Positions 17,119 to 25,081 of a stretch of 34,017 nt of DNA are shown here, piece by piece; the stretch's first letter is position 1, and every line of letters starts with the position of its first letter. Source of the DNA: an uncultured Bacteroidota bacterium (lineage in GTDB: Bacteria; Bacteroidota; Bacteroidia; AKYH767-A; OLB10); NCBI GenBank assembly GCA_903922455.1, contig CAIXTT010000188.1, positions 1 to 34,017 on the forward strand, written 5' to 3'. Both the position numbers and the translations under genes were made by a program. The notes beneath the pieces are model-generated. The model had not been told where the DNA came from and searched no databases. It saw nothing but the letters and a program-made list of their open reading frames with translations.

Positions 17119-18378
17119 TTATCTCAACTTTAAGGTAACTACACTTAATACAGCAAGCATCAATCCTACAATCCAAAATCGAGTTACGATTTTAGATTCG
17201 TGATATCCTAACTTTTGATAATGGTGGTGAAGTGGCGACATTTTAAAGATGCGACGACCTTCTCCATATTTTTTTCGAGTGTATTTAAAATAACTTACTT
17301 GTACCATCACTGATAAATTCTCCACTAAGAACACGCCACAGATAATAGGAATCAATAATTCTTTGCGAATGGCAATAGCGAAAACGGCTATGATTCCACC
17401 CAATGCTAAACTTCCAGTATCGCCCATAAATACTTGTGCAGGATATGAGTTATACCAAAGAAATCCAACACAAGCACCTACAAATGCACTCATGAAAACC
17501 ATCAACTCACCAGTATTGGGAATGTACATGATGTTTAAATAACTTGCAAAAACCGTATTACCTGATACATAAGCGAAGACAGCAAGTGTAGTTCCAACAA
17601 TCGCGCTGGTTCCTGTTGCAAGTCCATCGATCCCATCCGTAATATTGGCTCCATTGGAAACTGCGGTTACAATAAATATCACCATCAAAATAAAGAGTGC
17701 GGGTAACATCCATGATTTATGATCGCCTGCCCAGCCAATCAAATCTGCATATTCAAATTCATTGTTTTTAAAAAACGGAATGGTAGTTTTAGTTGATTTA
17801 ACATTTACTCCTATAGATGCGATGTTTTCAGAATTATTAATATCATCAACGATATTTCCTCCCTGACTAATAACAACACTTGATTCAACCGCACTATTCT
17901 CGCGCACCACTACATTCGGATTAAAATAGAGAATAGAACCAATGATAACACCTAATCCTACTTGCCCAATTAATTTAGACTTCGCTCTTAATCCTTCTTT
18001 GTCTCTTTTAAATACTTTGATGTAATCATCTACAAATCCGATAATGCCCAACCAAATCACACTTACAATCATGGTGATGATATAAACGTTATCCAACTTT
18101 GTGAATAGAAATGTAGGAATGAGAATCGCAGCAATAATGATAAGTCCTCCCATGGTTGGAGTCCCTTGTTTTTTCGCTTGACCATCTAATCCTAAATCAC
18201 GAATAGTTTCTCCAACTTGCATACGCAATAGCAATGCAATGATTCGCTTTCCTAAAAACAAAGTGATCACTAGCGAAGTGATGATAGCCATCGCCGCTCT
18301 GAATGACAAGAAACGAAACACTCCAGCACCTGGAATGTCGTACGCTTTATCTAAGAATTCAAAGAGATAATATAACAT
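17119..18378 (-). CDS. mraY: Phospho-N-acetylmuramoyl-pentapeptide transferase (lipid I synthase)
   Basis: A polytopic inner-membrane enzyme that moves phospho-MurNAc-pentapeptide from UDP onto undecaprenyl phosphate. Catalytic-site landmarks are [38 protein letters not shown] and the histidine motif [11 protein letters not shown]. About ten hydrophobic segments are visible. At 419 aa it is about 60 residues longer than the E. coli enzyme. The extra length is mostly an Asn/Ser/Val-rich insertion at about residues 154-205 ahead of PFFK, in what should be a periplasmic loop. It lies 2 nt after murE and 7 nt before murD. Confidence 0.97.
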   Translation of the reverse strand: MLYYLFEFLDKAYDIPGAGVFRFLSFRAAMAIITSLVITLFLGKRIIALLLRMQVGETIRDLGLDGQAKKQGTPTMGGLIIIAAILIPTFLFTKLDNVYIITMIVSVIWLGIIGFVDDYIKVFKRDKEGLRAKSKLIGQVGLGVIIGSILYFNPNVVVRENSAVESSVVISQGGNIVDDINNSENIASIGVNVKSTKTTIPFFKNNEFEYADLIGWAGDHKSWMLPALFILMVIFIVTAVSNGANITDGIDGLATGTSAIVGTTLAVFAYVSGNTVFASYLNIMYIPNTGELMVFMSAFVGACVGFLWYNSYPAQVFMGDTGSLALGGIIAVFAIAIRKELLIPIICGVFLVENLSVMVQVSYFKYTRKKYGEGRRIFKMSPLHHHYQKLGYHESKIVTRFWIVGLMLAVLSVVTLKLR

Positions 18379-18380
18379 AG

Positions 18381-19838
18381 TTAACAGAGTTCAAATGATT
18401 CTTCTAATACTTGTAAGTCGTCAAAGGGCTGTTTCACCCCTTTAATTTCTTGATACTTTTCATGTCCTTTTCCGGCCAGAAGAATAATATCTCCTTTCTT
18501 CGCTAGCGCACATGCGGTACGAACTGCTTCACGACGATCGCTTACAGAAAGAACTTTCTTTTGTTGGTGAATAGGAATTCCAACTTTCATCTCAGCAATG
18601 ATTTGATCAGGATCTTCATTGCGTGGGTTGTCGGAAGTTAAAATCACGCGATCACTTTGATCACATGCAATGGCTGCCATCTGTGGACGCTTTCCTTTGT
18701 CGCGATCACCACCACAGCCTACCACCGTAATTATTTGTTCATTTCCTAAACGAATATCTTGTATGGTCGACAAAACATTTTGCAATGCATCCGGAGTATG
18801 TGCATAATCAATAATTCCTATTACACCATTTGCACTTTCCACTCGTTGAAATCTTCCTTCAGGTGACTGTAGTGTACTGATAGCAGTTAATACGGCTAAC
18901 TTTTCTTCACCCATCAACATCGCTACTCCATATACACTCAATAAATTGTATGCATTAAATTTCCCACTGAGTCGACATAATAAATCGTTTCCTTCTATGT
19001 TCAACATTAATCCAGCAAAAGAGCTTTCCAATATCTTCGCTTTGAAATCGGCAACACCCATCAAGCTAAACGTTTTCACTGTTGCTTTAGAATTTTGCAC
19101 CATTATTTTTCCATTGCGATCATCGGCATTCACTAATGCAAATGCATTGGATGAAAGCTTATCAAAAAACCCTTGCTTCGCTTTGATATACTCTTCGAAT
19201 GTTTTATGATAATCTAAATGATCACGAGTGATATTCGTAAATACACCTCCATCAAATTGTAATCCACTGATGCGATGCTGTACTACTGCATGCGAACTTA
19301 CTTCCATAAAACAGTAGGCACATTCCGAATCAACCATCTTCGCTAAAAGCGCATTCAATTGCAGGGGGTCAGGCGTAGTATGTGTGGATAGAATTTCTAA
19401 ATCATTAATTCGATTTACTACCGTGCTTAACAAACCAACTTTATAACCCAACTGACGAAACAATGCATGCAATAATGTAACGACGGTCGTTTTTCCATTG
19501 GTACCGGTTACCCCAATCAGTTTTAATTTTTCGGAAGGATGATCGTAAAAATTAGCAGCGATGATGGCTATGGCAAGTGAAGAATCTTTCACTTGAACAT
19601 AAGTTACACTTTGAAAACGTTCAGCAGGCATTTCTTCACACACAATGGCGGTGGCGCCTTTTGCAATAACTTCTGCAATGAAATGATGACCGTCGACTAC
19701 TGTGCCACGAATGGCAATAAATAAAGTATCCGCTTCTACTTTGCGTGAATCAAAGCACACCTTCTCAATCGAGATGGAAGTGTCACCACTTACTTCTTCG
19801 ATGCCGGCTTTGTAAAGTAAATCGCTAAGTAGATGCAT
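18381..19838 (-). CDS. murE: UDP-MurNAc-L-Ala-D-Glu--meso-2,6-diaminopimelate ligase
   Basis: A cytoplasmic ligase that adds the third stem-peptide residue. The ATP loop GTNGKTT is at residues 112-118, with [10 protein letters not shown] and [10 protein letters not shown] in the middle. DNPR at 403-406 is the recognised signature for meso-diaminopimelate binding; lysine-adding enzymes differ there. GKGHEKYQ lies near the end. So the peptidoglycan is predicted to be the DAP type, as in most Gram-negative bacteria. Length 485 aa is typical. Its first base overlaps the last base of ftsI, and mraY follows after 2 nt. Confidence 0.97.
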   Translation of the reverse strand: MHLLSDLLYKAGIEEVSGDTSISIEKVCFDSRKVEADTLFIAIRGTVVDGHHFIAEVIAKGATAIVCEEMPAERFQSVTYVQVKDSSLAIAIIAANFYDHPSEKLKLIGVTGTNGKTTVVTLLHALFRQLGYKVGLLSTVVNRINDLEILSTHTTPDPLQLNALLAKMVDSECAYCFMEVSSHAVVQHRISGLQFDGGVFTNITRDHLDYHKTFEEYIKAKQGFFDKLSSNAFALVNADDRNGKIMVQNSKATVKTFSLMGVADFKAKILESSFAGLMLNIEGNDLLCRLSGKFNAYNLLSVYGVAMLMGEEKLAVLTAISTLQSPEGRFQRVESANGVIGIIDYAHTPDALQNVLSTIQDIRLGNEQIITVVGCGGDRDKGKRPQMAAIACDQSDRVILTSDNPRNEDPDQIIAEMKVGIPIHQQKKVLSVSDRREAVRTACALAKKGDIILLAGKGHEKYQEIKGVKQPFDDLQVLEESFELC

Positions 19839-21940
19839 TACCCTAATTCAATTATTATTTGTTGTCCTTTTTGGAATTTTGCTCCTGGCTGCAATGACTG
19901 TCTCACTACGGCACCTCTACCCACTGGCTTCACCATCATCCCCTGACCTTCGAGTAAATAGATTGCATCGCGCAGACCCATGCCCGTTACGTTAGGCACT
20001 TTCTCATCTTCGGGAGTATATGTACTTTGTTGTTTGGTCACCCAACCATTTTCAGGACCATTGTATTTTACATTTAAATTCTTTGTTGCCTGCTTCGTAG
20101 AAAAACCACGTCCTGATTTTACAATTGGAAGTCCTGCATATAAAGAGTCGGGAGATTGTACCACTTCTTTATGCATTTTGATGTCGAGTGCATATGCTTT
20201 GTCGGCTATATCTTTAAAAACTGGACAAGCAATAGAAGCTCCGTAGTAAGCATTTTTACTCGGACCATATACAACGACTATACAAGAATACCGAGGCTCA
20301 TCGGCAGGGAAATATCCGCAGAAGGAAGCTTGATACTTCACTTTTCCCGTTTTGTAACCATCTTTTCCTTGTGCAATTTGCGCTGTTCCCGTTTTTCCGG
20401 CTATCGTATACTGCGCATGTTTAATATGTGATGCAGTACCTGTAGTAACTACTTCTTCCAACATACGTCGAGCCATAGTGATGGTAGCAGGAGAACAAAT
20501 ATTTTCAGAAATCACTTTCGCCTCATAGGCTTTTACTACTTTTCCTTTGTTGCTAATTTCCTTAACAAAAAGCGGCTGCACCATTTTCCCGTTGTTCGCT
20601 ACGGCATTATAGAAGGTAAGCAATTGCAAAGGAGTCAACTTCGATTCGTATCCAATTGAAATAAATGGCAATGAAATTTTAGACCAATCTTTATCCTTTG
20701 TATCTTTCAATCGAGCTGCAGGTTCACCAGGCAATTGCATTGCTAAAGGTTCTGCAATATGCATGCTACGAAGGCGATTCATCAACTTCTGTGGATCCTT
20801 TCCATAATACTTTATTGCAATTTTTGAGATGCCCACATTCGAAGAAACGGCAAATGCTTTCTTCACAGAGACATTTCCATAGCCACCATGATGTGAATCT
20901 TTCATCATAACGCCACCGGCTAACCGCAATTCTCCATTCCCTGTATCGCAGCTATCATCTAAGTCGATGTATCCATCTTCCATAGCAGCCATTAGTGTGG
21001 CTAACTTAAATGTAGATCCTGGCTCTGTTCCTTGACCAATAGCATAATTATAATCTTCACCATAACTATAACTATTTTCAGTTCCATTCCTTTTCAAATT
21101 AGCAATGGCCTTAATGTGTCCCGTTGAAACTTCCATCAAAATAGCACAGCCCATTTCGGCTTCACTCGCTTGCAGTTGATTCATCAATGCATTCTCAGCA
21201 ACATCTTGTAAATTCAAATCAATGGTGGTGATAACATCACTTCCATCTAATGGTTCAATTTCATTCTCATTGTTCACTGGCTTCCAAACATTGCCCGCTA
21301 TACGTTGCATCAAACGTTTTCCTGTTGTACCTCGCAAATTATTATCGAATGCACCTTCAATACCTACGGATTCCAGTGCATTGTTCTCCATTTTATATCC
21401 TACAGTACGAGAGGCTAATAATTTAAAAGGCTTTTCTCTACGGCTCAACTGATCAACAATGAGTCCACCTTTATTTTTTCCGAGACGAAAAAGTGGAAAG
21501 TTGCGCAATACTTTCTGCTCCGAATAAGAAACATTTCGCTTGAGTAATAAATAACGATTCCCTTCACTTCTTGCTTCCTTTAAAATTCTTTTATACTCAT
21601 TCTTCGATTTCCCTTTAAACAATTGAGCTAAACAATACGCGAGTGAATCAACATTATCATTAAACACATCGCTTTTAATTCCATGGGAATTTAGATCTAC
21701 ATGAATATCATATCTCGGTAAAGAAGTAGCCAACAAACTTCCATCACTTGCATAAATATTTCCACGCATTGGAGAGATGGTATGATAAGAAAGCGTTGAA
21801 AAATCAGCTTTGCTTTTCCAATATTCTCCCTGTACAAATTGCAAATAACCGATACGTCCGACAATCACCATTCCGAAAATCAGAAATCCGGCAAACACCA
21901 AATAAGTCCTGCGTAAAATATCATTTTTCTTCTCAGCCAT
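19838..21940 (-). CDS. ftsI: Septal class B penicillin-binding protein FtsI/PBP3 with C-terminal PASTA domain
   Basis: A D,D-transpeptidase crosslinking septal peptidoglycan with FtsW. A short cytoplasmic tail and one membrane anchor (about residues 13-30) are followed by the PBP dimerisation (pedestal) domain with RGNIYASDGSLLA. The transpeptidase domain holds all three active-site motifs: STFK at 309-312 (nucleophile Ser309), SSN at 366-368 and KTG at 516-518. A single PASTA domain (VPNVTGMGLRDAIYLLEGQG) fills about residues 649-700. At 700 aa it is longer than E. coli PBP3 because of the PASTA tail. It starts 7 nt after the ftsL-like stop. Confidence 0.95.
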   Translation of the reverse strand: MAEKKNDILRRTYLVFAGFLIFGMVIVGRIGYLQFVQGEYWKSKADFSTLSYHTISPMRGNIYASDGSLLATSLPRYDIHVDLNSHGIKSDVFNDNVDSLAYCLAQLFKGKSKNEYKRILKEARSEGNRYLLLKRNVSYSEQKVLRNFPLFRLGKNKGGLIVDQLSRREKPFKLLASRTVGYKMENNALESVGIEGAFDNNLRGTTGKRLMQRIAGNVWKPVNNENEIEPLDGSDVITTIDLNLQDVAENALMNQLQASEAEMGCAILMEVSTGHIKAIANLKRNGTENSYSYGEDYNYAIGQGTEPGSTFKLATLMAAMEDGYIDLDDSCDTGNGELRLAGGVMMKDSHHGGYGNVSVKKAFAVSSNVGISKIAIKYYGKDPQKLMNRLRSMHIAEPLAMQLPGEPAARLKDTKDKDWSKISLPFISIGYESKLTPLQLLTFYNAVANNGKMVQPLFVKEISNKGKVVKAYEAKVISENICSPATITMARRMLEEVVTTGTASHIKHAQYTIAGKTGTAQIAQGKDGYKTGKVKYQASFCGYFPADEPRYSCIVVVYGPSKNAYYGASIACPVFKDIADKAYALDIKMHKEVVQSPDSLYAGLPIVKSGRGFSTKQATKNLNVKYNGPENGWVTKQQSTYTPEDEKVPNVTGMGLRDAIYLLEGQGMMVKPVGRGAVVRQSLQPGAKFQKGQQIIIELG

Positions 21941-21947
21941 GATCGAA

Positions 21948-22349
21948 TTATTTTTCGGATTTAACTTTCACTACTATTTTGCTGGGAGCAGTCGTGGCTT
22001 CCTTTACCTCTTTTACTTCAATGGCTTTCGCTACTTCTGTTAATTTGGAACGATACATTAAATCGTTACGTGCTGTAATGAATTCAGCTCTCAACTCCTT
22101 TAAATCACGTCCGGTTTTATCAATATCACGAATGGATTTCTCCGCATAATAACTATTAGCGATATAAGCCAATCCTAAAAAGAACAAGAAAAACATATAC
22201 GGCATAATAACGACCACCGCACCGCGATCGAAATATTCAAAGATGTTCACTAAACGAATTAATTTTCTTGAAGCACTTTCACCATTTGCTTTTTGCTTAG
22301 CAACTGGTTTCTCTTTCGGCTCTTGGGCTGATTGACGGATTTTATTCAT
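21948..22349 (-). CDS. FtsL-like divisome protein
   Basis: A small bitopic protein of 133 aa. A basic cytoplasmic N-terminus of about 45 residues (KPVAKQKANGESASRKL) leads into one transmembrane helix at about 47-67 (VVVIMPYMFFLFFLGLAYIA). A charged segment follows that looks able to form a coiled coil (SIRDIDKTGRDLKELRAEFI), and the tail is Lys/Val-rich. This shape, and the position between rsmH and ftsI, match FtsL, which in other bacteria forms a complex with FtsQ and FtsB. FtsL proteins share little sequence, so the call rests on size, topology and context. The start overlaps rsmH by 4 bp. Confidence 0.85.
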   Translation of the reverse strand: MNKIRQSAQEPKEKPVAKQKANGESASRKLIRLVNIFEYFDRGAVVVIMPYMFFLFFLGLAYIANSYYAEKSIRDIDKTGRDLKELRAEFITARNDLMYRSKLTEVAKAIEVKEVKEATTAPSKIVVKVKSEK

Positions 22350-23263
22350 AGACGTTCAGCTATTCTCATTTTCGCACTGCGTGAGCGCGGATTTAACTCC
22401 ACTTCTTCTGAAGCGGGAACCACAGGTTTTCGGGTAATGGATTTAAACACTAATCCTATTGGATGACCGTATAAATCTTTGTTGATTTCACCTTTGAAAT
22501 TTCCACTATTCAAAAAGTTTTTTACTAAGCGATCTTCTAAGCTATGATAACTGATGACCACTAAGCGTCCACCTTTCTTCAACATCTGTACGGCTTGCAA
22601 CAACAATTCTTTTAAAGCACCCAACTCGTCGTTGACTTCAATTCTTAGTGCTTGAAAGAGTTGCGCATAAAAAGTATTTTCTTTCATTCTCGGAGCAAAG
22701 CGAGACACTGTACTTTTTAATTCATCGGATGTATTAATAAAATTCTCTTTACGAACACGAACAATTTCTGCAGCCATTCTTTTGGAAGAAGGTAATTCAC
22801 CGTACTCTTGAAACACACGAACCAATTCTTGCTCGGGATAATAATTGAGAATATCCTTGGCCGTTAATTGTTGCGATTGATTCATGCGCATGTCCAACTC
22901 TGCATTGAAGCGAATGGAAAATCCTCTACCTGCAATATCAAATTGATGAGAAGAAACACCGAGGTCGGCAAGAATCCCATCTACCTCTTCCACTTTATTT
23001 ACTTTCAACTGCTCAGCCAAATGCTTAAAGTTATAGGGCAATAAAATCAATCGCGGATATGCACTAACGTTAGCTAATGCATCTTGATCTTGATCAAACG
23101 CAATTAATCTTCCGTTCTCAAAACGATTTAATATTTCTGCTGAATGACCACCACCACCAAAAGTCACATCAACATAAATTCCGTCTTCATGAATCTGAAG
23201 ACCATCTACCGCCTGTTTTAGTAATACGGGGCTATGATACGTCACGTCCTGGTCCTCCAACAT
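22346..23263 (-). CDS. rsmH: 16S rRNA (cytosine(1402)-N(4))-methyltransferase
   Basis: An S-adenosylmethionine-dependent enzyme (formerly MraW) methylating N4 of C1402 in the 16S rRNA decoding centre. YHSPVLLKQAVDGL opens the protein, VDVTFGGGGHSAEIL is the SAM-binding motif I, and LIAFDQDQDAL, ILADLGVSSHQFD and VVISYHSLEDRLVKNF are family signatures. Length 305 aa is typical. The ATG at 23263 gives a 32-bp overlap with mraZ; an in-frame GTG at 23245 would cut the overlap to 14 bp but leave the core intact. The 3' end overlaps the ftsL-like gene by 4 bp. Confidence 0.97.
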   Translation of the reverse strand: MLEDQDVTYHSPVLLKQAVDGLQIHEDGIYVDVTFGGGGHSAEILNRFENGRLIAFDQDQDALANVSAYPRLILLPYNFKHLAEQLKVNKVEEVDGILADLGVSSHQFDIAGRGFSIRFNAELDMRMNQSQQLTAKDILNYYPEQELVRVFQEYGELPSSKRMAAEIVRVRKENFINTSDELKSTVSRFAPRMKENTFYAQLFQALRIEVNDELGALKELLLQAVQMLKKGGRLVVISYHSLEDRLVKNFLNSGNFKGEINKDLYGHPIGLVFKSITRKPVVPASEEVELNPRSRSAKMRIAERL

Positions 23264-23708
23264 TCAGTTTTCCCATTACCTCTTCGGCCAGTGCAGAAAA
23301 ATCTTTTGGCTCTTCAACAATCAATCGATTGTAGCGCTCCACCGACCATATTTCAATTTTATTGGACCAGCCATATAAAACGGCTTCTTTCTCTATACCT
23401 GCATATTCACACAAACGCTTCGGCAAAAGCAATCGACCGGCAGCATCTAATTCTAACTCTATAGCACCACGAAAAAAGTAACGCGCAAATTCACGATTCT
23501 TCGCCACGAACATATTCAGTCCGTTGATTGCATCGGAAATACGTCTCCACTCATCCATTGGAAATAAAGCGAGACAATTTTCAAAGCCCCGATTCAACAT
23601 AAACTTCTCATTGGCCTCCGGCGACACCTGCTTGCGCAAGCCCGAAGGCAGACTCAAACGCCCCTTGGCGTCAAGCTTACATTCATATTCTCCGTGGAAC
23701 TGCGACAT
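23232..23708 (-). CDS. mraZ: Transcriptional regulator MraZ
   Basis: A DNA-binding protein of the AbrB/SpoVT swapped-hairpin type, forming ring oligomers and regulating the dcw operon in characterised bacteria. Two MraZ repeats are visible: GEYECKLDAKGRLSLPSGLR near the start, and ELELDAAGRLLLPKRLCEY around residues 84-102, each with the conserved D-A-x-GR core. Length is 158 aa. It is the first gene of the operon and lies downstream of three GTGGG boxes, which suggests autoregulation. It overlaps rsmH by 32 bp. Confidence 0.97.
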   Translation of the reverse strand: MSQFHGEYECKLDAKGRLSLPSGLRKQVSPEANEKFMLNRGFENCLALFPMDEWRRISDAINGLNMFVAKNREFARYFFRGAIELELDAAGRLLLPKRLCEYAGIEKEAVLYGWSNKIEIWSVERYNRLIVEEPKDFSALAEEVMGKLNVGGPGRDVS

Positions 23709-23715
23709 TTTAATT

Positions 23716-23728
23716 GGTGGGGATGAGG
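23716..23728 (+). promoter_or_regulatory. Inverted GTGGGG element next to the mraZ start codon
   Basis: The plus strand reads GGTGGGGATGAGG, 8-20 nt upstream of the mraZ ATG. It resembles the operator sequence GTGGGATGAAG found on the opposite strand at 23787-23777. In the transcript it could pair with that segment if transcription starts upstream of it, or it could be an extra MraZ site. The likeness is seen directly; the role is inferred. Confidence 0.3.
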
Positions 23729-23739
23729 ATTTCTTCTGT

Positions 23740-23767
23740 GTGGTAAAAATAAATTAAATTTTACCAC
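23740..23767. promoter_or_regulatory. Perfect inverted repeat GTGGTAAAA / TTTTACCAC in the mraZ leader
   Basis: Nine-base arms at 23740-23748 and 23759-23767 are exact reverse complements around a 10-bp AT spacer. The right arm contains the mraZ-proximal MraZ box (AAAGTGGTAA on the minus strand), so the left arm supplies an inverted copy of that box. It may act as a dyad operator or as an mRNA leader stem. Confidence 0.45.
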
Positions 23768-23790
23768 TTTACCCCACTTCATCCCACTTT
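23761..23790 (-). promoter_or_regulatory. MraZ operator: three direct repeats of the MraZ box
   Basis: On the minus strand three adjacent 10-mers read AAAGTGGGAT, GAAGTGGGGT and AAAGTGGTAA, so GTGGG-type cores recur every 10 bp (one helical turn) at 53-82 nt upstream of the mraZ ATG. Direct GTGGG/TGGG repeats with this phasing before mraZ are the known binding sites of MraZ in other bacteria. They imply autoregulation of the whole operon. Confidence 0.85.
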
Positions 23791-24231
23791 GTTAAAAACT
23801 TTTTACCCCTCGAATTATTGTACTAAGACAAATAAAAATTGGGTTATACAGGTAAAAATGGTGGCTAAATGAGGCCTCAAAATACCCTAATTGTAGGATT
23901 TATTATTTTAATTATTAGCTAGTTATGAACAATCAATAGTTAACAAAATAAGCTGCCAGCTTGCATTGCATTTTACCTCTATAAAAGATTAAAAGGCTAG
24001 GCTAAACCGGAAATAATCTTTGAAAAATACAGAAATAACTTAGAAAAAGTCGAAAAAATACAACAAGCTTATAACTAATTATTTAAAAAATTGAGAAGTC
24101 GAATCTCTCCCACTTTACTATAATTTGAAAACCTCAACCTCTTCAATTTTCCTACTTTGATTGAAAAGAAGGCCTTACAAAAGCTCGGCATAGGGAGGGA
24201 TCAACTATTTTAGTCGAATCGTAATTTATAT

Positions 24232-25080
24232 ATGTCCCCAGAAGCTCAGGCGAAGTTTATTGATATAGAAGCCGTCATTCAATCCAAGAATCCTTCTCTT
24301 TTAAGATGGATGCCTAGGTTTGTGTTGAAGTACATCAAAAAAATTATTCATCAAGACCATGTAAATGATTTTATTTTTCGACAAGGTGATAAGCATTCAC
24401 ATGCATTTGTAGATGAAATTATAAGGGAATTTGGTGCCGAAGTATCCTTTGAGGGACTAGAAAATATTCCTGAAACAGGAGGGTGTATTATTGCTGCCAA
24501 TCATCCCATTGGCGGATTGGATTCCATTGCGCTGATGCAAACGGTGGCGAGAAAGAGGAAGGATATAAAATTTATTGTGAACGATGTTTTGTTACACATC
24601 AAAAACCTGAGTGACTTATTCATTGGCGTAAATAAGCATGGCAAAAATTCGACGGAAGTGTTAGATATGATTGACTCCTACTATGCGAGCGATATAGCCA
24701 TGCTCATCTTCCCGGCCGGATTGGTCTCCCGCAAACAGGAGCACGGATTAATTCGGGACTTAGTGTGGAAGAAGAGTTTTGTTGTAAAAGCAAAAAAACA
24801 TCAACGGAATATTATACCAGTACACATTGCTGGAAAAAATTCAAAATTTTTCTATAATCTCGCATGGTGGAGAGGTAAATTGGGCATCAAGGTCAATATT
24901 GAAATGTTTTATTTGATGGATGAGATGTACCGTCAGGATGGAAAAAAGATTCACATCACCATTGGAAAACCTATCCCCTATCCATTGTTAACACAAAAAC
25001 ATAATGATCAGGAATGGGCACAAAAAATTAAGTTACATATTTATAATTTAGCCGAAGGAAAAGACGAATTCGAAGCCTAA
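24232..25080 (+). CDS. 1-acyl-glycerol-3-phosphate acyltransferase-like (LPLAT/PlsC) protein; candidate glycine/ornithine-lipid O-acyltransferase (GlsA-like)
   Basis: A predicted membrane-associated O-acyltransferase of 282 aa. The LPLAT block I is AANHPIGGLD at residues 88-97; His91 and Asp97 are separated by five residues where the classic motif has four. Block III is FPAGLVSR at 160-167. There is no signal peptide. The gene is followed after one base by an OlsB/GlsB-type N-acyltransferase. In Bacteroides such a pair (GlsB and GlsA) makes glycine lipids, and elsewhere the fused OlsF makes ornithine lipids. By analogy this enzyme would add the second fatty acid to an N-acylated amino acid. 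The substrate is inferred. An in-frame TAG just upstream supports the ATG at 24232. Confidence 0.85.
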   Translation: MSPEAQAKFIDIEAVIQSKNPSLLRWMPRFVLKYIKKIIHQDHVNDFIFRQGDKHSHAFVDEIIREFGAEVSFEGLENIPETGGCIIAANHPIGGLDSIALMQTVARKRKDIKFIVNDVLLHIKNLSDLFIGVNKHGKNSTEVLDMIDSYYASDIAMLIFPAGLVSRKQEHGLIRDLVWKKSFVVKAKKHQRNIIPVHIAGKNSKFFYNLAWWRGKLGIKVNIEMFYLMDEMYRQDGKKIHITIGKPIPYPLLTQKHNDQEWAQKIKLHIYNLAEGKDEFEA

Positions 25081-25081
25081 A

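Larger units (their letters stand above)
23709..24231. other. Divergent intergenic region between mraZ and the acyltransferase pair
   Basis: A 523-bp AT-rich stretch with no credible gene. Near mraZ it holds the operator boxes described separately. A 13-bp dyad AAGCTG-C-CAGCTT lies at 23950-23962. A lone MraZ-box-like sequence, AAAGTGGGAG on the minus strand, lies at 24107-24116. Promoters for both flanking transcripts must be here, but I find no exact TAnnTTTG box. The nearest on the mraZ side is TATTTTTA. Confidence 0.6.

Noticed and set aside
8280-23708. Frameshifts or decayed genes in the dcw operon
   Set aside because: Every gene has full length and intact catalytic motifs; the odd junctions are overlaps, not breaks.
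24091-24117. tRNA T-arm-like sequence (GAGAAGTCGAATCTCTC)
   Set aside because: No acceptor, D or anticodon arm lies upstream, and no GTGGGAG partner for CTCCCAC is found within tRNA distance. It is too weak to call a tRNA remnant or attachment site.
24192-24198. AGGGAGG, a strong Shine-Dalgarno-like sequence upstream of the acyltransferase gene
   Set aside because: It lies 33 nt before the ATG, an in-frame TAG lies between them, and Bacteroidota rarely rely on such sites.
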